The position numbers were made by a program, and so were the translations under genes. DNA of 40,705 bases from Colidextribacter sp. OB.20 (GTDB lineage Bacteria > Bacillota > Clostridia > Oscillospirales > Oscillospiraceae): the NCBI RefSeq assembly GCF_009911595.1, contig NZ_QWKG01000037.1, positions 1 to 40,705 on the forward strand, in the 5' to 3' direction. The notes below the pieces were generated by a model. The model was not told where the DNA came from. It saw nothing but the letters and a program-made list of their open reading frames with translations, and made no database searches. Shown here in pieces: positions 1 to 7,410 of this stretch. The stretch's first letter is position 1, and the number at the start of each line of letters is the position of its first letter.

Positions 1-302
1 TCGGGACTATTATCTGCATTCTCCTATTCCCTTGTATATGCGGTGGTACATTTTACGCTTACCCACAACAGCCCTCTCGGACTTTGTTTGGACAGTTCTC
101 AGCCGACTTCAACGTGCTGTGTCAGCTTGGGATATTGCACTCCCGCGCCTCCAACGTAGTATCAGGTGAGCGTTTCCGGGCGTTACCCCTTCATTCCACT
201 CATCGGAATATCAGTTAGGGAAGTCTCTGCTTCCCCGCTACTTTTACCTCCTCGCAGGATTCCTCCCGCTTTTAGTTTATTTGTAGCAACGTATCGCTAC
301 AC
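1..302 (-). mobile_element. Possible 5' part of a group II intron, running off the left edge
   Basis: No convincing reading frame is seen here and composition differs from the phage genes to the right. Read on the minus strand from about 302 the segment begins GTGTAGCGATACG, near the GUGYG start of group II introns, and then has many short purine-rich hairpin segments that resemble domain I of bacterial group II introns, for example the stretches around 40-110. The resemblance is from memory of the family and not from an alignment. The segment abuts a reading frame that is open only from 276 and has no start of its own, as expected if an insertion cut the gene. The intron-encoded protein and domain V would lie left of the window. 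A different host or element junction is equally possible. Confidence 0.35.
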
Positions 303-326
303 GGCCGCAGAATACCAGCTGGAGAT

Positions 327-665
327 GTGGTGCTGCAAATGGTGTTCTGCTACAACGCCCAGCGTCTGGCTGTTCAGCATTTGCAGGAAACCAGCGTACT
401 GTTCAACAGCGTCGTGCCCCGCCTGGAGGAGAGAAGCATGTTGGAGGTAGCGGTGCGGATATACAACCGCCTGCGCAGTTTCCAAGAGGATAACCGTCTG
501 GATCGGCTTTTAGCCATCGCCGAGGATGGTGTCATTGACGACCAGGAGCGGCCCGAGTTTGAAGCTATCATCGCGGACCTGCGGCAGATCATTCAATCCG
601 GTCTGGAGTTGGATGTGTTTTGCAGCGATGGAAGCACATGCGAGGGGAAGGAGGGCGATGTATGA
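327..665 (+). pseudogene. C-terminal remnant of a phage regulatory-type protein, 5' part missing
   Basis: The frame is open from about 276 and the first usable start is a GTG at 327, but the frame already looks coding upstream (IPAGDVVLQMV), so the gene probably began further left and was cut by the segment at 1-302. The 112-residue product is helical and acidic in its middle (IAEDGVIDDQERPEFEAI). It resembles the C-terminal part of phage HTH regulators in clostridia only loosely; I do not recognise a named family. It ends with TGA overlapping the ATG of the next gene (ATGA at 662), the usual translational coupling seen throughout this phage. Confidence 0.5.
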
Positions 666-892
666 GCAGCCATTACAACGAAATCAAGGAGAAGCGCCAG
701 ATCCTCCGGGATATCTACGGCGGGATGATGACCATAGCGGACCTGACCAAAGAATTGGGGTACGGCTCCCCTAAGTCCGCCCGGGCCTGGCTTGCCACGG
801 TGGGCGTGGAGGCTGTAAGGATCGGCCGGGGCATCCGCTACGAGACCGACCAGGTGGCCAAGGCCATCGTGGATGGACGGGGGATGGTGTGA
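662..892 (+). CDS. Small helix-turn-helix DNA-binding protein (excisionase/MerR-like)
   Basis: A 76-residue protein. The ATG at 662 is preferred over an in-frame ATG at 620 because AAGGAGGG lies 6-13 bases upstream of 662 and the upstream codons overlap the preceding gene. The middle (MTIADLTKELGYGSPKSARAW) reads as a helix-turn-helix in which a recognition helix follows the GYGSPKSAR turn; the C-terminal RIGRGIRYETDQVAKAI is the wing-like strand of excisionase and AlpA/MerR-like regulators. In such phages these proteins control excision or early transcription. No partner integrase is visible in the window, so the role is inferred from fold alone. Confidence 0.6.
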   Translation: MSSHYNEIKEKRQILRDIYGGMMTIADLTKELGYGSPKSARAWLATVGVEAVRIGRGIRYETDQVAKAIVDGRGMV

Positions 893-894
893 CC

Positions 895-1017
895 ATGTGG
901 AGGAGACTGTTTGAGGCTTACCCCTGGCTGGAGGACCTTTTCAACTGGGCACTGTTAACCCTTGCGGGAGGAGCATTCTTACTGGCATTAGCTATGTACT
1001 TAGGGAGGATGGCATGA
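895..1017 (+). CDS. Single-span membrane microprotein
   Basis: A 40-residue frame beginning at the ATG two bases after the previous stop and ending in TGA that overlaps the next ATG (ATGATGA). It has an aromatic amphipathic N-terminus (MWRRLFEAYPWLEDLF) followed by one hydrophobic helix of about 18 residues (ALLTLAGGAFLLALAMYL). No family is recognised. The tight coupling with both neighbours is the best evidence that it is translated; no strong ribosome binding site of its own is seen. Confidence 0.45.
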   Translation: MWRRLFEAYPWLEDLFNWALLTLAGGAFLLALAMYLGRMA

Positions 1018-1289
1018 TGAATACCGAAAAGAGAATCCTACCCAAGGCCACCAAGTCCAGCCTGGTGAAGCTGGTCCGGGCCAAGGGCTACGATGTGCCC
1101 TCCCTCTACCAGGCTGTTTTCGAGCGGCATGGCCGCGCTTTCTGGCTACGCTGGGTGGACAAGGGGAAAGCTCCCCATTCGGCATATTACACCGGAGTGG
1201 GCGGCCGGCCGGTCCTGCAGGTCGATAAAACGTGGATCGACCTCACAATGGCGGAGGTGATCCAGTTTGGCTTGTGCGAGGAGAAATAA
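1014..1289 (+). CDS. Hypothetical phage early protein
   Basis: A 91-residue soluble basic protein starting at ATG 1014 (or the adjacent ATG 1017), with GGGAGG just upstream at 1002-1007. It has no recognisable catalytic motif; the sequence is mixed helix and strand (KATKSSLVKLVRAKGYDV, then WLRWVDKGKAPHSAYYTG). It lies in a chain of small overlapping early genes. The reading frame is intact and has a natural stop followed by a short non-coding gap. Function unknown. Confidence 0.55.
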   Translation: MMNTEKRILPKATKSSLVKLVRAKGYDVPSLYQAVFERHGRAFWLRWVDKGKAPHSAYYTGVGGRPVLQVDKTWIDLTMAEVIQFGLCEEK

Positions 1290-1403
1290 AAAAATCCCGC
1301 ATGACTGCGCGTACAGCCACACGGGACCCGTGCTCAGAGAGCACAATAAGGACATGCTTATGATAACACAGCAAAATGGATTTGACAAGGGGGTAGTGAA
1401 GAA
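1290..1403 (+). promoter_or_regulatory. Intergenic region with a perfect hairpin, possible operator or attenuator
   Basis: A 114-base gap between two early genes. It contains a perfect 6-bp inverted repeat with a 3-base loop (GTGCTC-AGA-GAGCAC, 1330-1344) and a weaker CCCG/CGGG pairing around 1296-1326. An AT-rich segment (1350-1380) precedes the next gene. It could hold an operator and promoter or a short terminator without a clear U-tract; I cannot tell which. Confidence 0.3.
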
Positions 1404-1655
1404 ATGACGCCGAAGGATTTGAAAAACCGGCTCCTTGAAATAATTGATGTCTTAGACGCAATGCCGGACGACGTTAAGGTCATCCAGGCTATGGCCGTCG
1501 TAAAACCGTTAGGGCAAGGACACATCCTGATCCATGAGGGCCTGGATTCGGTTGCGGCCTCGCTGGGCGTCGAATCTCACAAGGTCATTGATTCTGGCCT
1601 CCACCTGACTAAACGGATTGCCATGGACGGCCTTGAGCTAATCCAGTATGTGTAG
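1404..1655 (+). CDS. Hypothetical phage early protein
   Basis: An 83-residue protein with an ATG preceded by a weak GTGAAGAA purine run. The N-terminus is helical (MTPKDLKNRLLEIIDVLDAM) and the rest contains mixed strand and helix, ending MDGLELIQYV. No family recognised. It ends in TAG; if that codon were read through, 17 more codons follow before TGA, so this gene does not discriminate between stop and recoded TAG. It sits just upstream of the replisome organizer. Confidence 0.5.
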   Translation: MTPKDLKNRLLEIIDVLDAMPDDVKVIQAMAVVKPLGQGHILIHEGLDSVAASLGVESHKVIDSGLHLTKRIAMDGLELIQYV

Positions 1656-1708
1656 GCCATACGGCAGCTAAATGAGTTCGGTGCTAAAAGCTACACCAAG
1701 AATGGGGG

Positions 1709-2545
1709 GTGAAGAATATACCAGACCATCATTTTAATCCTGTGCTGGCTCAGGCCTATGGGGTAGACGTCGCTGTTTTCCTGCATAACATCTATTTTTG
1801 GCTCAAGCATAACAAGGCTTATGAGAAGAATTTTTACGAGGGGAGATACTGGACGTTCAACTCCCTGGCCGCTTTCTGTGAGGCGCACCCGTACTGGAGC
1901 AGACGGCAGATCGAGCGTATCATTTCCGCCTGCAAGAAGAACAGCCTGCTTCTAACAGGCTGCTTCAACCAAGACAAGCGGGACAGGACAAGCTGGTATT
2001 CCCTCTCCGACAAAGCGATGGCCTATTTCGCAGAGTGCGCCACAGAAACGGCTGGATGCATTTCACCAAACGGTGAAATGCAAAACACGGAACGGGGACA
2101 ATCATTTCATCAAACGGGGACACCATTACCAGATATAAACCCAGATAACAGCCTAACAGATAATCCCCCCAAAGCCCCCCAGGGGGCGGCGGGCTCAGGA
2201 AAGCCAAAGCGGGGCCGATCGGCAAAAGCGGCGCCCGATTGGAAGCCGGAGCGGTTTGAGGGCTTCTGGCGGATGTACCCCGTCAAGAAGTCCAAACAGG
2301 CAGCGATACGAGCTTGGGACTCACTGCATCCGGATGACAGGCTGCTGGCGGTGATGGGCCATGCCCTCCAGCGCCAACTGGCCAGCCCTGAGTGGCAGCG
2401 GAAGATTCGGGAGGAGGATGGCCAAGGCATTCCCTACCCCGCCTCCTGGATTAACGGCCGGCGCTGGGAGGACGAAGCTCAGCCGGACCGGGCAGCTATG
2501 CCCGCTCCGGCCCGGGAGGGAGGTGGAGACTGTGGATTCCGCTGA
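1709..2545 (+). CDS. Replisome organizer / DnaD-like replication initiation protein
   Basis: A 278-residue protein with a GTG start after a G-rich ribosome binding site. The first about 115 residues form the winged-helix region typical of Firmicutes phage replication initiators (PVLAQAYGVDVAVFLHNIYF, then WSRRQIERIISACKK). A low-complexity linker (about 125-175) follows. The C-terminal block (FWRMYPVKKSKQAAIRAW through PYPASWINGRRWEDE) is the tail domain that recurs in phage replisome organizers of low-GC Gram-positives. Such proteins bind or remodel the origin and recruit the helicase; the very next gene is a DnaB-type helicase, whose GTG start lies inside the end of this gene, so the two are translationally coupled. 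Confidence 0.75.
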   Translation: MKNIPDHHFNPVLAQAYGVDVAVFLHNIYFWLKHNKAYEKNFYEGRYWTFNSLAAFCEAHPYWSRRQIERIISACKKNSLLLTGCFNQDKRDRTSWYSLSDKAMAYFAECATETAGCISPNGEMQNTERGQSFHQTGTPLPDINPDNSLTDNPPKAPQGAAGSGKPKRGRSAKAAPDWKPERFEGFWRMYPVKKSKQAAIRAWDSLHPDDRLLAVMGHALQRQLASPEWQRKIREEDGQGIPYPASWINGRRWEDEAQPDRAAMPAPAREGGGDCGFR

Positions 2546-3905
2546 GGTAGCGGCATACGGCCGAAACATTTGGGCGGAGCAGTCGGTCATCGGCTCCATG
2601 CTCATTGACCCCCGGGTTGTTGGCCTGGTGATGGCTGGGCTTACCGAGGACGACTTTCTCTTGGAGGCAGACCAGCGGCTGTTTCGGTCGTTCAAGGCCC
2701 GGTTTGTCGCAAATCAGCCGATAGACTCGGTTCTTGTCTGTCAGGCTGCGGCGCCGGGAGACAAGGAGCTGAACGCCTACGCAATTCAGCTGATGGATCT
2801 GACACCCACCGCCGCCAACGTGGCGGAGTACATCGAAGTGGTCAAAGAAAACACCCGAATGACCAAATCTCACAGCATTGGCAGAGAGATCGCAGCCAGT
2901 CTTACCCAGGAGGAATCGGTCCGCCTATATCAGCAGGGCCTGGACCTGCTGTCCAACCGGGGCCGGGACGACGAGGCGGACATGGCCAAGGCCGCCGTGG
3001 AGTTCAACGACTTTCTGGAGCGCACGCCAGATTATCTCCCCTGGGGCTTTCCCCTACTTGACGAAGGCCTGGACGTCTCCCCTGGTATACTGGTGGTGCT
3101 GGGCGGACGGCCCTCAGACGGCAAGACCGCCTTGGCCCTCCACATGGCATACGCCCAGGCAGAGACAAAAAACGTGGGCTATTTCACCCTGGAGGATGAC
3201 CGGAACACCCTGTTTTCCCGTCTCAAGGCCTCCATTTCAGGTGTACCCCTGCGAAATATCCTGCGGAGAAAGCTGAACGAGCGGGACTACAGGCTTCTGG
3301 CCGACGTGAACGACGAGATTGTAAAGCGCAGGCTCACCATCATCGACGCCGCCGGCATGACCGTGAACGACATCATCACCCGGACCCACGCCAAAAAGTT
3401 TGATGTCATCTACGTCGATTATCTCCAGATGATCCGCTCCTCGCTCCGGGGCCGGGGCACGCGCCAGGACGAGGTAGCCGATATCTCCCGGTCGCTGGCT
3501 GACATGGCCCGCAACAGTGGGGTCGTGGTGGTGGCTCTGGCCCAACTTTCCCGCCCCGCGCAGAAGGGCAAGCGGGAAGCGCCCCTCATGGCCGACCTGA
3601 AGGAGAGCGGCCAGATTGAGCAGGATGCCAACGTGATTCTGTTCGTGTGGCGCGAGGACGAAACTGACAGCAAGACCCCCCGCCACCTAACCTTAGCCAA
3701 AAACAAGCTGGGTCTGCTGGGACAGTGGGGTATCACCTTCAACGGCCCCACGCAGAAATTCCTGCCAGAGTTGACTACAGACCGGCCAGTGGCGAAGCGA
3801 AGAGAGCCTGAGTACAAGCAGCAAACATTTTACGAGCTCCCTGGTGGTGAACCGTTGCCCTGGGAGGAGGAGTACGACCACATCGGCGCAGCGCCGAACA
3901 CATAA
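2532..3905 (+). CDS. dnaB: DnaB-type replicative DNA helicase
   Basis: A 457-residue protein. The reading frame is open from 2361, but the GTG at 2532, preceded by GGGAGGGAGG, gives the usual DnaB N-terminus (NIWAEQSVIGSMLIDP). The N-terminal DnaB domain spans about residues 5-110 and the RecA-like ATPase domain about 160-440, with Walker A GGRPSDGKT (K198, T199), Walker B VIYVDYLQM, and the later LKESGQIEQDANV segment typical of the family. It unwinds the fork during phage replication as a hexamer. It overlaps the replisome organizer by 14 bases and is followed 18 bases later by parA, so replication and partition genes form one transcription unit. Confidence 0.92.
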   Translation: MDSAEVAAYGRNIWAEQSVIGSMLIDPRVVGLVMAGLTEDDFLLEADQRLFRSFKARFVANQPIDSVLVCQAAAPGDKELNAYAIQLMDLTPTAANVAEYIEVVKENTRMTKSHSIGREIAASLTQEESVRLYQQGLDLLSNRGRDDEADMAKAAVEFNDFLERTPDYLPWGFPLLDEGLDVSPGILVVLGGRPSDGKTALALHMAYAQAETKNVGYFTLEDDRNTLFSRLKASISGVPLRNILRRKLNERDYRLLADVNDEIVKRRLTIIDAAGMTVNDIITRTHAKKFDVIYVDYLQMIRSSLRGRGTRQDEVADISRSLADMARNSGVVVVALAQLSRPAQKGKREAPLMADLKESGQIEQDANVILFVWREDETDSKTPRHLTLAKNKLGLLGQWGITFNGPTQKFLPELTTDRPVAKRREPEYKQQTFYELPGGEPLPWEEEYDHIGAAPNT

Positions 3906-3923
3906 AACGAGAGGACGAGTACA

Positions 3924-4691
3924 ATGAGGACAACCGTGATACTCAACTTAAAGGGCGGAGTAGCCAAGACGGCCACTGCGGTAAACATGGCGGCCATCCT
4001 GGCCAGAGGTTACCGAAAGCGAATACTCCTGGTGGACGCTGACAGCCAGTGCAACGCCACAGAATTTTTTGGCGGCGACCCGAACAAAGGCAACCTGGCG
4101 GATGTGCTCCGCCACGAGGCCGACGAGGGCCTGTTCGCCGTGGCCAGTATCCAGAGCAGTAATTTCCTCGGGGTAGACCTGCTGTGCGGGTCGGATGAAC
4201 TGATGGACCTGGACCTGACCAAAGTGGAGCTCCAGGGCGTGCGGGCGCTGGTGCTGCGGGAAATGGTCCAGCAGCTGGCCGCCAAGGACCAGTACGATTA
4301 CTGTATCGTGGACTGCCCGCCGGCGTTCAATGCGGCCAGCACCGCGGCGCTGATCGCGGCGGACGACGTGGTTATCCCCATCAAGCTGGACGCTTTTGCC
4401 CTGCGGGGGATGGGGAATCTCATGCGGCAAATCACCAACATGCGGAAAATCAACCCATCCCTGCGGCTGTCCGGCTGTCTGCCCACCATGTGGTACAACA
4501 GCCCCCTGATCGTGGAGGCGGAGAAAACGCTGAGAGACAGCGGCCTGCCGATGTATCCCCACATCCGGCGCACCAACAAGGTGGACGCGATGACCTTTGC
4601 CCAGGAGCCGCTGCTGCTCACCAGCCCCAGAAGCGCCGCAGGGATTGATTACCGTGAGTTTGTCCGGGAGTACATGGAGAGGAGGAGCTGA
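3924..4691 (+). CDS. parA: ParA-family partition ATPase
   Basis: A 255-residue protein with the deviant Walker A motif KGGVAKT at residues 10-16, the switch region DADSQCNA and the Walker B-like YCIVDCPPAF. These mark the ParA/Soj/MinD ATPase class that moves DNA through nonspecific DNA binding and ATP hydrolysis stimulated by ParB. There is no N-terminal HTH, so it is the short (type Ib/Soj-like) form and would not repress its own promoter directly. The ATG follows GAGAGGACGAG. The parB gene starts two bases after its stop. In a tailed prophage a full ParAB pair suggests an extrachromosomal phase or use of the pair for regulation. Confidence 0.93.
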   Translation: MRTTVILNLKGGVAKTATAVNMAAILARGYRKRILLVDADSQCNATEFFGGDPNKGNLADVLRHEADEGLFAVASIQSSNFLGVDLLCGSDELMDLDLTKVELQGVRALVLREMVQQLAAKDQYDYCIVDCPPAFNAASTAALIAADDVVIPIKLDAFALRGMGNLMRQITNMRKINPSLRLSGCLPTMWYNSPLIVEAEKTLRDSGLPMYPHIRRTNKVDAMTFAQEPLLLTSPRSAAGIDYREFVREYMERRS

Positions 4692-4693
4692 AT

Positions 4694-5428
4694 ATGGCCG
4701 ACAAAAAGGGCTTTGACCTGGCTAACCTGCTGAAAGATGTGCCCAAGTTGGACACCGCCGACGGACGGGAGCAGATCGAGTACATCGACATCGGCCAGAT
4801 TGAGAGCGATCCCGGCAATTTCTACAATCTGGTTCAGCTAGAGGAGTTGGCCTCCAACATTGCTGTGGTGGGCCTCCAGCAACCCCTTCGGGTGCGCACC
4901 TCGGAAACGGACCCGGAGAAAGTAGTCGTTGTGTCAGGCCACCGCCGCCAGGCGGCACTGAAGCTGCTGATCAAGGAGGGTCGCGAGGACCTGCGGGAAG
5001 TCCCCTGTATCCGGGAGCATGTCACAGGCTCCGCCGCCCTCCAGGAGCTGCGGCTCATATACGGCAACAGTGACACCCGGGTGCTCTCCTCTGCTGAACT
5101 GGCCAAACAGGCGGAGCGGGTGGAAATGTTGCTGTACCAGCTGAAGGAGGAGGGCTTTGAGTTCCCAGGTCGTATGCGGGACCATGTGGCCCAGGCTTGT
5201 AAAATCTCCGCACCCAAGCTGTCCCGGCTCAAAGTCATCCGGGAGAATCTGATCCCGGAGTACATGATCCTGTTTGAGAAGGACAAGCTGCCAGAGCAGA
5301 CGGCCTACGCCCTGGCCCGACTGCCTGGAGACTTCCAACTCCGCATTTTTACCGCCTTGTCCGACAAGATTCCTAGAGGGGACAAAGTTGAAAAGGTACT
5401 GAGCAAATACAACGAGGGTTGGCGCTAG
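4694..5428 (+). CDS. parB: ParB/Spo0J-like partition protein, N-terminal part ending at an in-frame TAG
   Basis: A 244-residue protein with the ParB N-terminal nucleotide-binding domain: IDIGQIESDPGN, LEELASNIAVVGLQQPL and the VVSGHRRQAAL box, which corresponds to the CTP-binding (P-loop-like) region of the family. A central HTH-like region (VAQACKISAPKLSRLKVI) should bind a palindromic centromere. A candidate palindrome lies in its own coding sequence at 4738-4756. GAGGAGG precedes the ATG. The frame ends at TAG 5426-5428, but the same frame stays open after it and enters a cysteine-rich region (5429-6115), so this may be the front half of a longer ParB fusion cut by a nonsense codon. Confidence 0.88.
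   Translation: MADKKGFDLANLLKDVPKLDTADGREQIEYIDIGQIESDPGNFYNLVQLEELASNIAVVGLQQPLRVRTSETDPEKVVVVSGHRRQAALKLLIKEGREDLREVPCIREHVTGSAALQELRLIYGNSDTRVLSSAELAKQAERVEMLLYQLKEEGFEFPGRMRDHVAQACKISAPKLSRLKVIRENLIPEYMILFEKDKLPEQTAYALARLPGDFQLRIFTALSDKIPRGDKVEKVLSKYNEGWR
4738..4756. repeat. parS-like palindrome, copy 1 (inside parB)
   Basis: TGTGCCCAA-G-TTGGACACC: arms of 9 with two mismatches around a central G. It belongs to the dispersed family TGTGCCCAA-S-TTGGGCACA. It encodes VPKLDT near the ParB N-terminus. A centromere inside or beside the par operon is common in plasmid partition systems. Confidence 0.55.
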
Positions 5429-6115
5429 GAGCCGCAGCTGACCTGTCCCGATGGTAAGACCTGTAAGCGCGGTGACACGTTCTTGCGCCGGGACTGCGAA
5501 GCCCCAGGTTGGGCGGGTTTTTGCGGCGGAAATACCTGTTGTCTGGAATGCGATCAGGCAAAGGCCAGCTATTCCGCCTGCGAGCGGATGTGCAGCAAGG
5601 CCAAGGCCCAGCGGAAAGAGGTCAGCGACAAGAAAAAAGAGGAGGAGCATAAGCGTCAACAGAGGAATGGCCGGATATTTCAGAAAGAGACCCAGGGCTA
5701 TGCAAGGAGACTTCTGCGGGCCATTGACGCTGCCGGTGTGCCGGACGACGCCAAAATCAACTGGAGTTACTACGATGGTCTTCTGATATCAACCATCCGG
5801 CAGTGGGCCGACGGCGAATTTGATGATCCGGCTGGCTGGCATGGCCCTCGGCTGGTCCCTGGCAGATGCAACAACGACCATCTGGCGGAACTGGCCAAGC
5901 TTCTGAACTGCTCCACAGACTTCCTGATGGGCCTGACCGATGATATTCGCCCGGTTTTGGTCCAAGAGGAGCCAGAGGATCCCGTAGAAGCCTTGGAAGC
6001 GGAAACCGCTTCGGCGGATTCCTGGGATGATATTTCAGAGGTCCTGGACCAGGTGGCGGCACCGGAGGAGCCCGCCGGATTCGCTGGGAGAGCCGGGGCC
6101 GCACCCCGCCAGTAG
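5429..6115 (+). CDS. Cysteine-rich C-terminal extension of ParB, separated by an amber codon and ended by an apparent frameshift
   Basis: This frame is in phase with parB and has no stop from the TAG at 5426 to 6115. No ATG exists near its beginning; the first plausible start is TTG 5483, yet the coding pattern begins earlier (TCPDGKTCKRGDTF). It has about ten cysteines in the first 60 residues (CPDGKTC, FCGGNTCCLECD, CERMC), probably binding zinc, then a charged helix, then an XRE-like helix (LAELAKLLNCSTDFLMGLTD). I recall ParB proteins in related clostridial elements that carry such extensions, which I could not verify. Near 6084 the pattern appears to jump to another frame (WESRGRTPP), continuing in the next entry, which suggests a one-base deletion. 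Confidence 0.55.
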   Translation, partial: EPQLTCPDGKTCKRGDTFLRRDCEAPGWAGFCGGNTCCLECDQAKASYSACERMCSKAKAQRKEVSDKKKEEEHKRQQRNGRIFQKETQGYARRLLRAIDAAGVPDDAKINWSYYDGLLISTIRQWADGEFDDPAGWHGPRLVPGRCNNDHLAELAKLLNCSTDFLMGLTDDIRPVLVQEEPEDPVEALEAETASADSWDDISEVLDQVAAPEEPAGFAGRAGAAPRQ

Positions 6116-6522
6116 ACAAACTGATCCTTACTTATGAGCTGACCAATGCGGGACCTGTGTACCGGGCCGCAATATGGAACGGAAGTGTATTCCAGGTGCC
6201 TGGAACCTGGAAAGAGCTGACTGGGCTGCGATACACCTCCTGGATAGAGATACCGCCCCCCGGCAGCGGCGAGAGTTGCGAGGTGGCTGCACCGGAGAAG
6301 GCAGAGGGGCAGCTGGTGATCTGCGGCTGGATGCCCAGCGGGACTTTCCCGGCAGAGGATTGTGAAGTGGTAGCTGATTTTGATTTGGGATATGGAACCG
6401 TTGTCCGTCAAAATTGTTTTTATGTTGATGGTCACTTTACTTTCCGTGTTAATTCGGGGGATGTAGGCGCGAGGATCGACATGGAAGCTGTCCGCTGGAT
6501 GCGGTTGCCGCCGGTGGAGTGA
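6085..6522 (+). CDS. Tandem W-rich repeat protein, probably the displaced end of the ParB extension
   Basis: The first conventional start is GTG 6157, but the frame reads as coding from about 6085 (WESRGRTPPVDKLILTYEL). It holds two related modules of about 60 residues, each starting with W, then a G-T-x-P-like turn, a hydrophobic strand pair, an aromatic-glycine turn and a closing W-x-x-LPP or W-IEI-PPP. The second module runs from WMPSGTFPAEDCEVV to RWMRLPPVE. This duplicated module resembles small phage proteins of gut clostridia of unknown function. Adding one base near 6084 would join it to the cysteine-rich ParB extension. No ribosome binding site fits the GTG well, which favours the fusion view. 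Confidence 0.5.
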   Translation, partial: WESRGRTPPVDKLILTYELTNAGPVYRAAIWNGSVFQVPGTWKELTGLRYTSWIEIPPPGSGESCEVAAPEKAEGQLVICGWMPSGTFPAEDCEVVADFDLGYGTVVRQNCFYVDGHFTFRVNSGDVGARIDMEAVRWMRLPPVE

Positions 6523-6525
6523 GAT

Positions 6526-7212
6526 ATGGGAACGATTTTTCATACTCCAGCCGGTTACCTGAACAGCAACATTGGTCTGCTGGCTGGAACGGTGATCCGG
6601 GAACTGCGGATGCACCCCTACATAGATTCTGAGCTGGAAGGCGGCCAATGGAACCATAGGCCAGAGTACCTGGAGTTTACGATCCAGTCCGTTTGGGATG
6701 GTGGATACACCTGCCAGTATTCCGGAGAAGAAAGCACCTTCAGCTGGCCCACATGGAAAGAGCAGCCCCGTTATGGCTTCATGGATGACGGCAGCACACC
6801 AGTCAGGTACTACATCCAGAATGTCCCTCTCCCGCCGCCCTACGAGAGCAAATTGCTCAACTTTTCCCCATATAGTCTCCGTTGTGCTGAAATTGACCAG
6901 GCGGCACCGCTGGTTAAAAACAAAAATGACTTTGCTGCTCTGACTGCGGAGCCAGAAGTTTCCCCCCGGACTCCCGGCGTTTTTCTGGAACGGCCATCCA
7001 AAAAGTTTCTTGCGGAGGGCGGGTGTCCCTGCTATCAGGGGGAACTGAATTATGGCAGTGGTTCCAACATCCTATGCGCCGCTGTTCGGGAACAGCTTCA
7101 CAGTTATATGGCCGTCAAATTCTGTGAGGGCGGCCGAAAAGTCTACTGCCCGATTTGGAAAGCAGAGTGCAATCAGCTGATTGTGCCCAACTTGGGCACA
7201 AAAGGCGATTGA
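6526..7212 (+). CDS. Hypothetical protein
   Basis: A 228-residue protein starting at ATG 6526, three bases after the previous stop, with GGTGGAGTGAGAT upstream. The composition is rich in aromatic residues, prolines and cysteines, with a strand-rich pattern (YLEFTIQSVWDGGYTCQYSG, RYYIQNVPLPPPYES). The C-terminal part (about residues 170-220) has a CPCYQGELNYGSGS segment and YCPIWKAEC, possibly metal-binding. I do not recognise a family. The last codons (VPNLGTKGD) are written by one of the dispersed palindromes, so this protein end is probably under DNA-level rather than protein-level constraint. Confidence 0.55.
   Translation: MGTIFHTPAGYLNSNIGLLAGTVIRELRMHPYIDSELEGGQWNHRPEYLEFTIQSVWDGGYTCQYSGEESTFSWPTWKEQPRYGFMDDGSTPVRYYIQNVPLPPPYESKLLNFSPYSLRCAEIDQAAPLVKNKNDFAALTAEPEVSPRTPGVFLERPSKKFLAEGGCPCYQGELNYGSGSNILCAAVREQLHSYMAVKFCEGGRKVYCPIWKAECNQLIVPNLGTKGD
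7181..7201. repeat. parS-like palindrome, copy 2 (perfect)
   Basis: TTGTGCCCAA-C-TTGGGCACAA is a perfect inverted repeat with 10-base arms around a central C, overlapping the 3' end of the gene at 6526-7212. Its centre is 37 bases from the centre of the next copy. Confidence 0.7.
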
Positions 7213-7218
7213 GAGAAA

Positions 7219-7237
7219 TGTGCCCAAGTTGGGCACC
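7219..7237. repeat. parS-like palindrome, copy 3 (intergenic)
   Basis: TGTGCCCAA-G-TTGGGCACC: perfect 8-base arms plus one outer mismatch, centred on G7228. It lies in the short gap between two genes just upstream of a GGGAGG ribosome binding site, so it could also affect expression of the next gene. Confidence 0.65.
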
Positions 7238-7251
7238 AGGGAGGAATGACA

Positions 7252-7410
7252 ATGCGGATACTGAAACCCGGCGACCCCTGCCCCTGCTGCGGGCAGCCCA
7301 TCAAAGAGGGCCTGCCCACCGAGACGATCATGCTTCTCAGCTGGCTTCAGGAGGGAAAAGACCTGCTGGCGGCAACGAAAGGAGTCAAGAATGAAACGAC
7401 TGACCACTGA
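7252..7410 (+). CDS. Small CPCC zinc-ribbon-like protein
   Basis: A 52-residue frame starting at ATG 7252 with GGGAGGAATGACA upstream, a good ribosome binding site. The N-terminus MRILKPGDPCPCCGQPIKEG contains a CxCC knuckle, suggesting a half zinc ribbon; the rest is helical (TETIMLLSWLQEGKDLLAA). Small proteins with this N-terminus recur in gut clostridial phages, from memory. It overlaps the next gene by 20 bases. Function unknown. Confidence 0.6.
   Translation: MRILKPGDPCPCCGQPIKEGLPTETIMLLSWLQEGKDLLAATKGVKNETTDH

Noticed and set aside
166..450. Plus-strand frame of 94 codons at the left edge
   Set aside because: Composition is not protein-like (many Cys, Trp, Pro in runs) and it crosses the junction at about 302.
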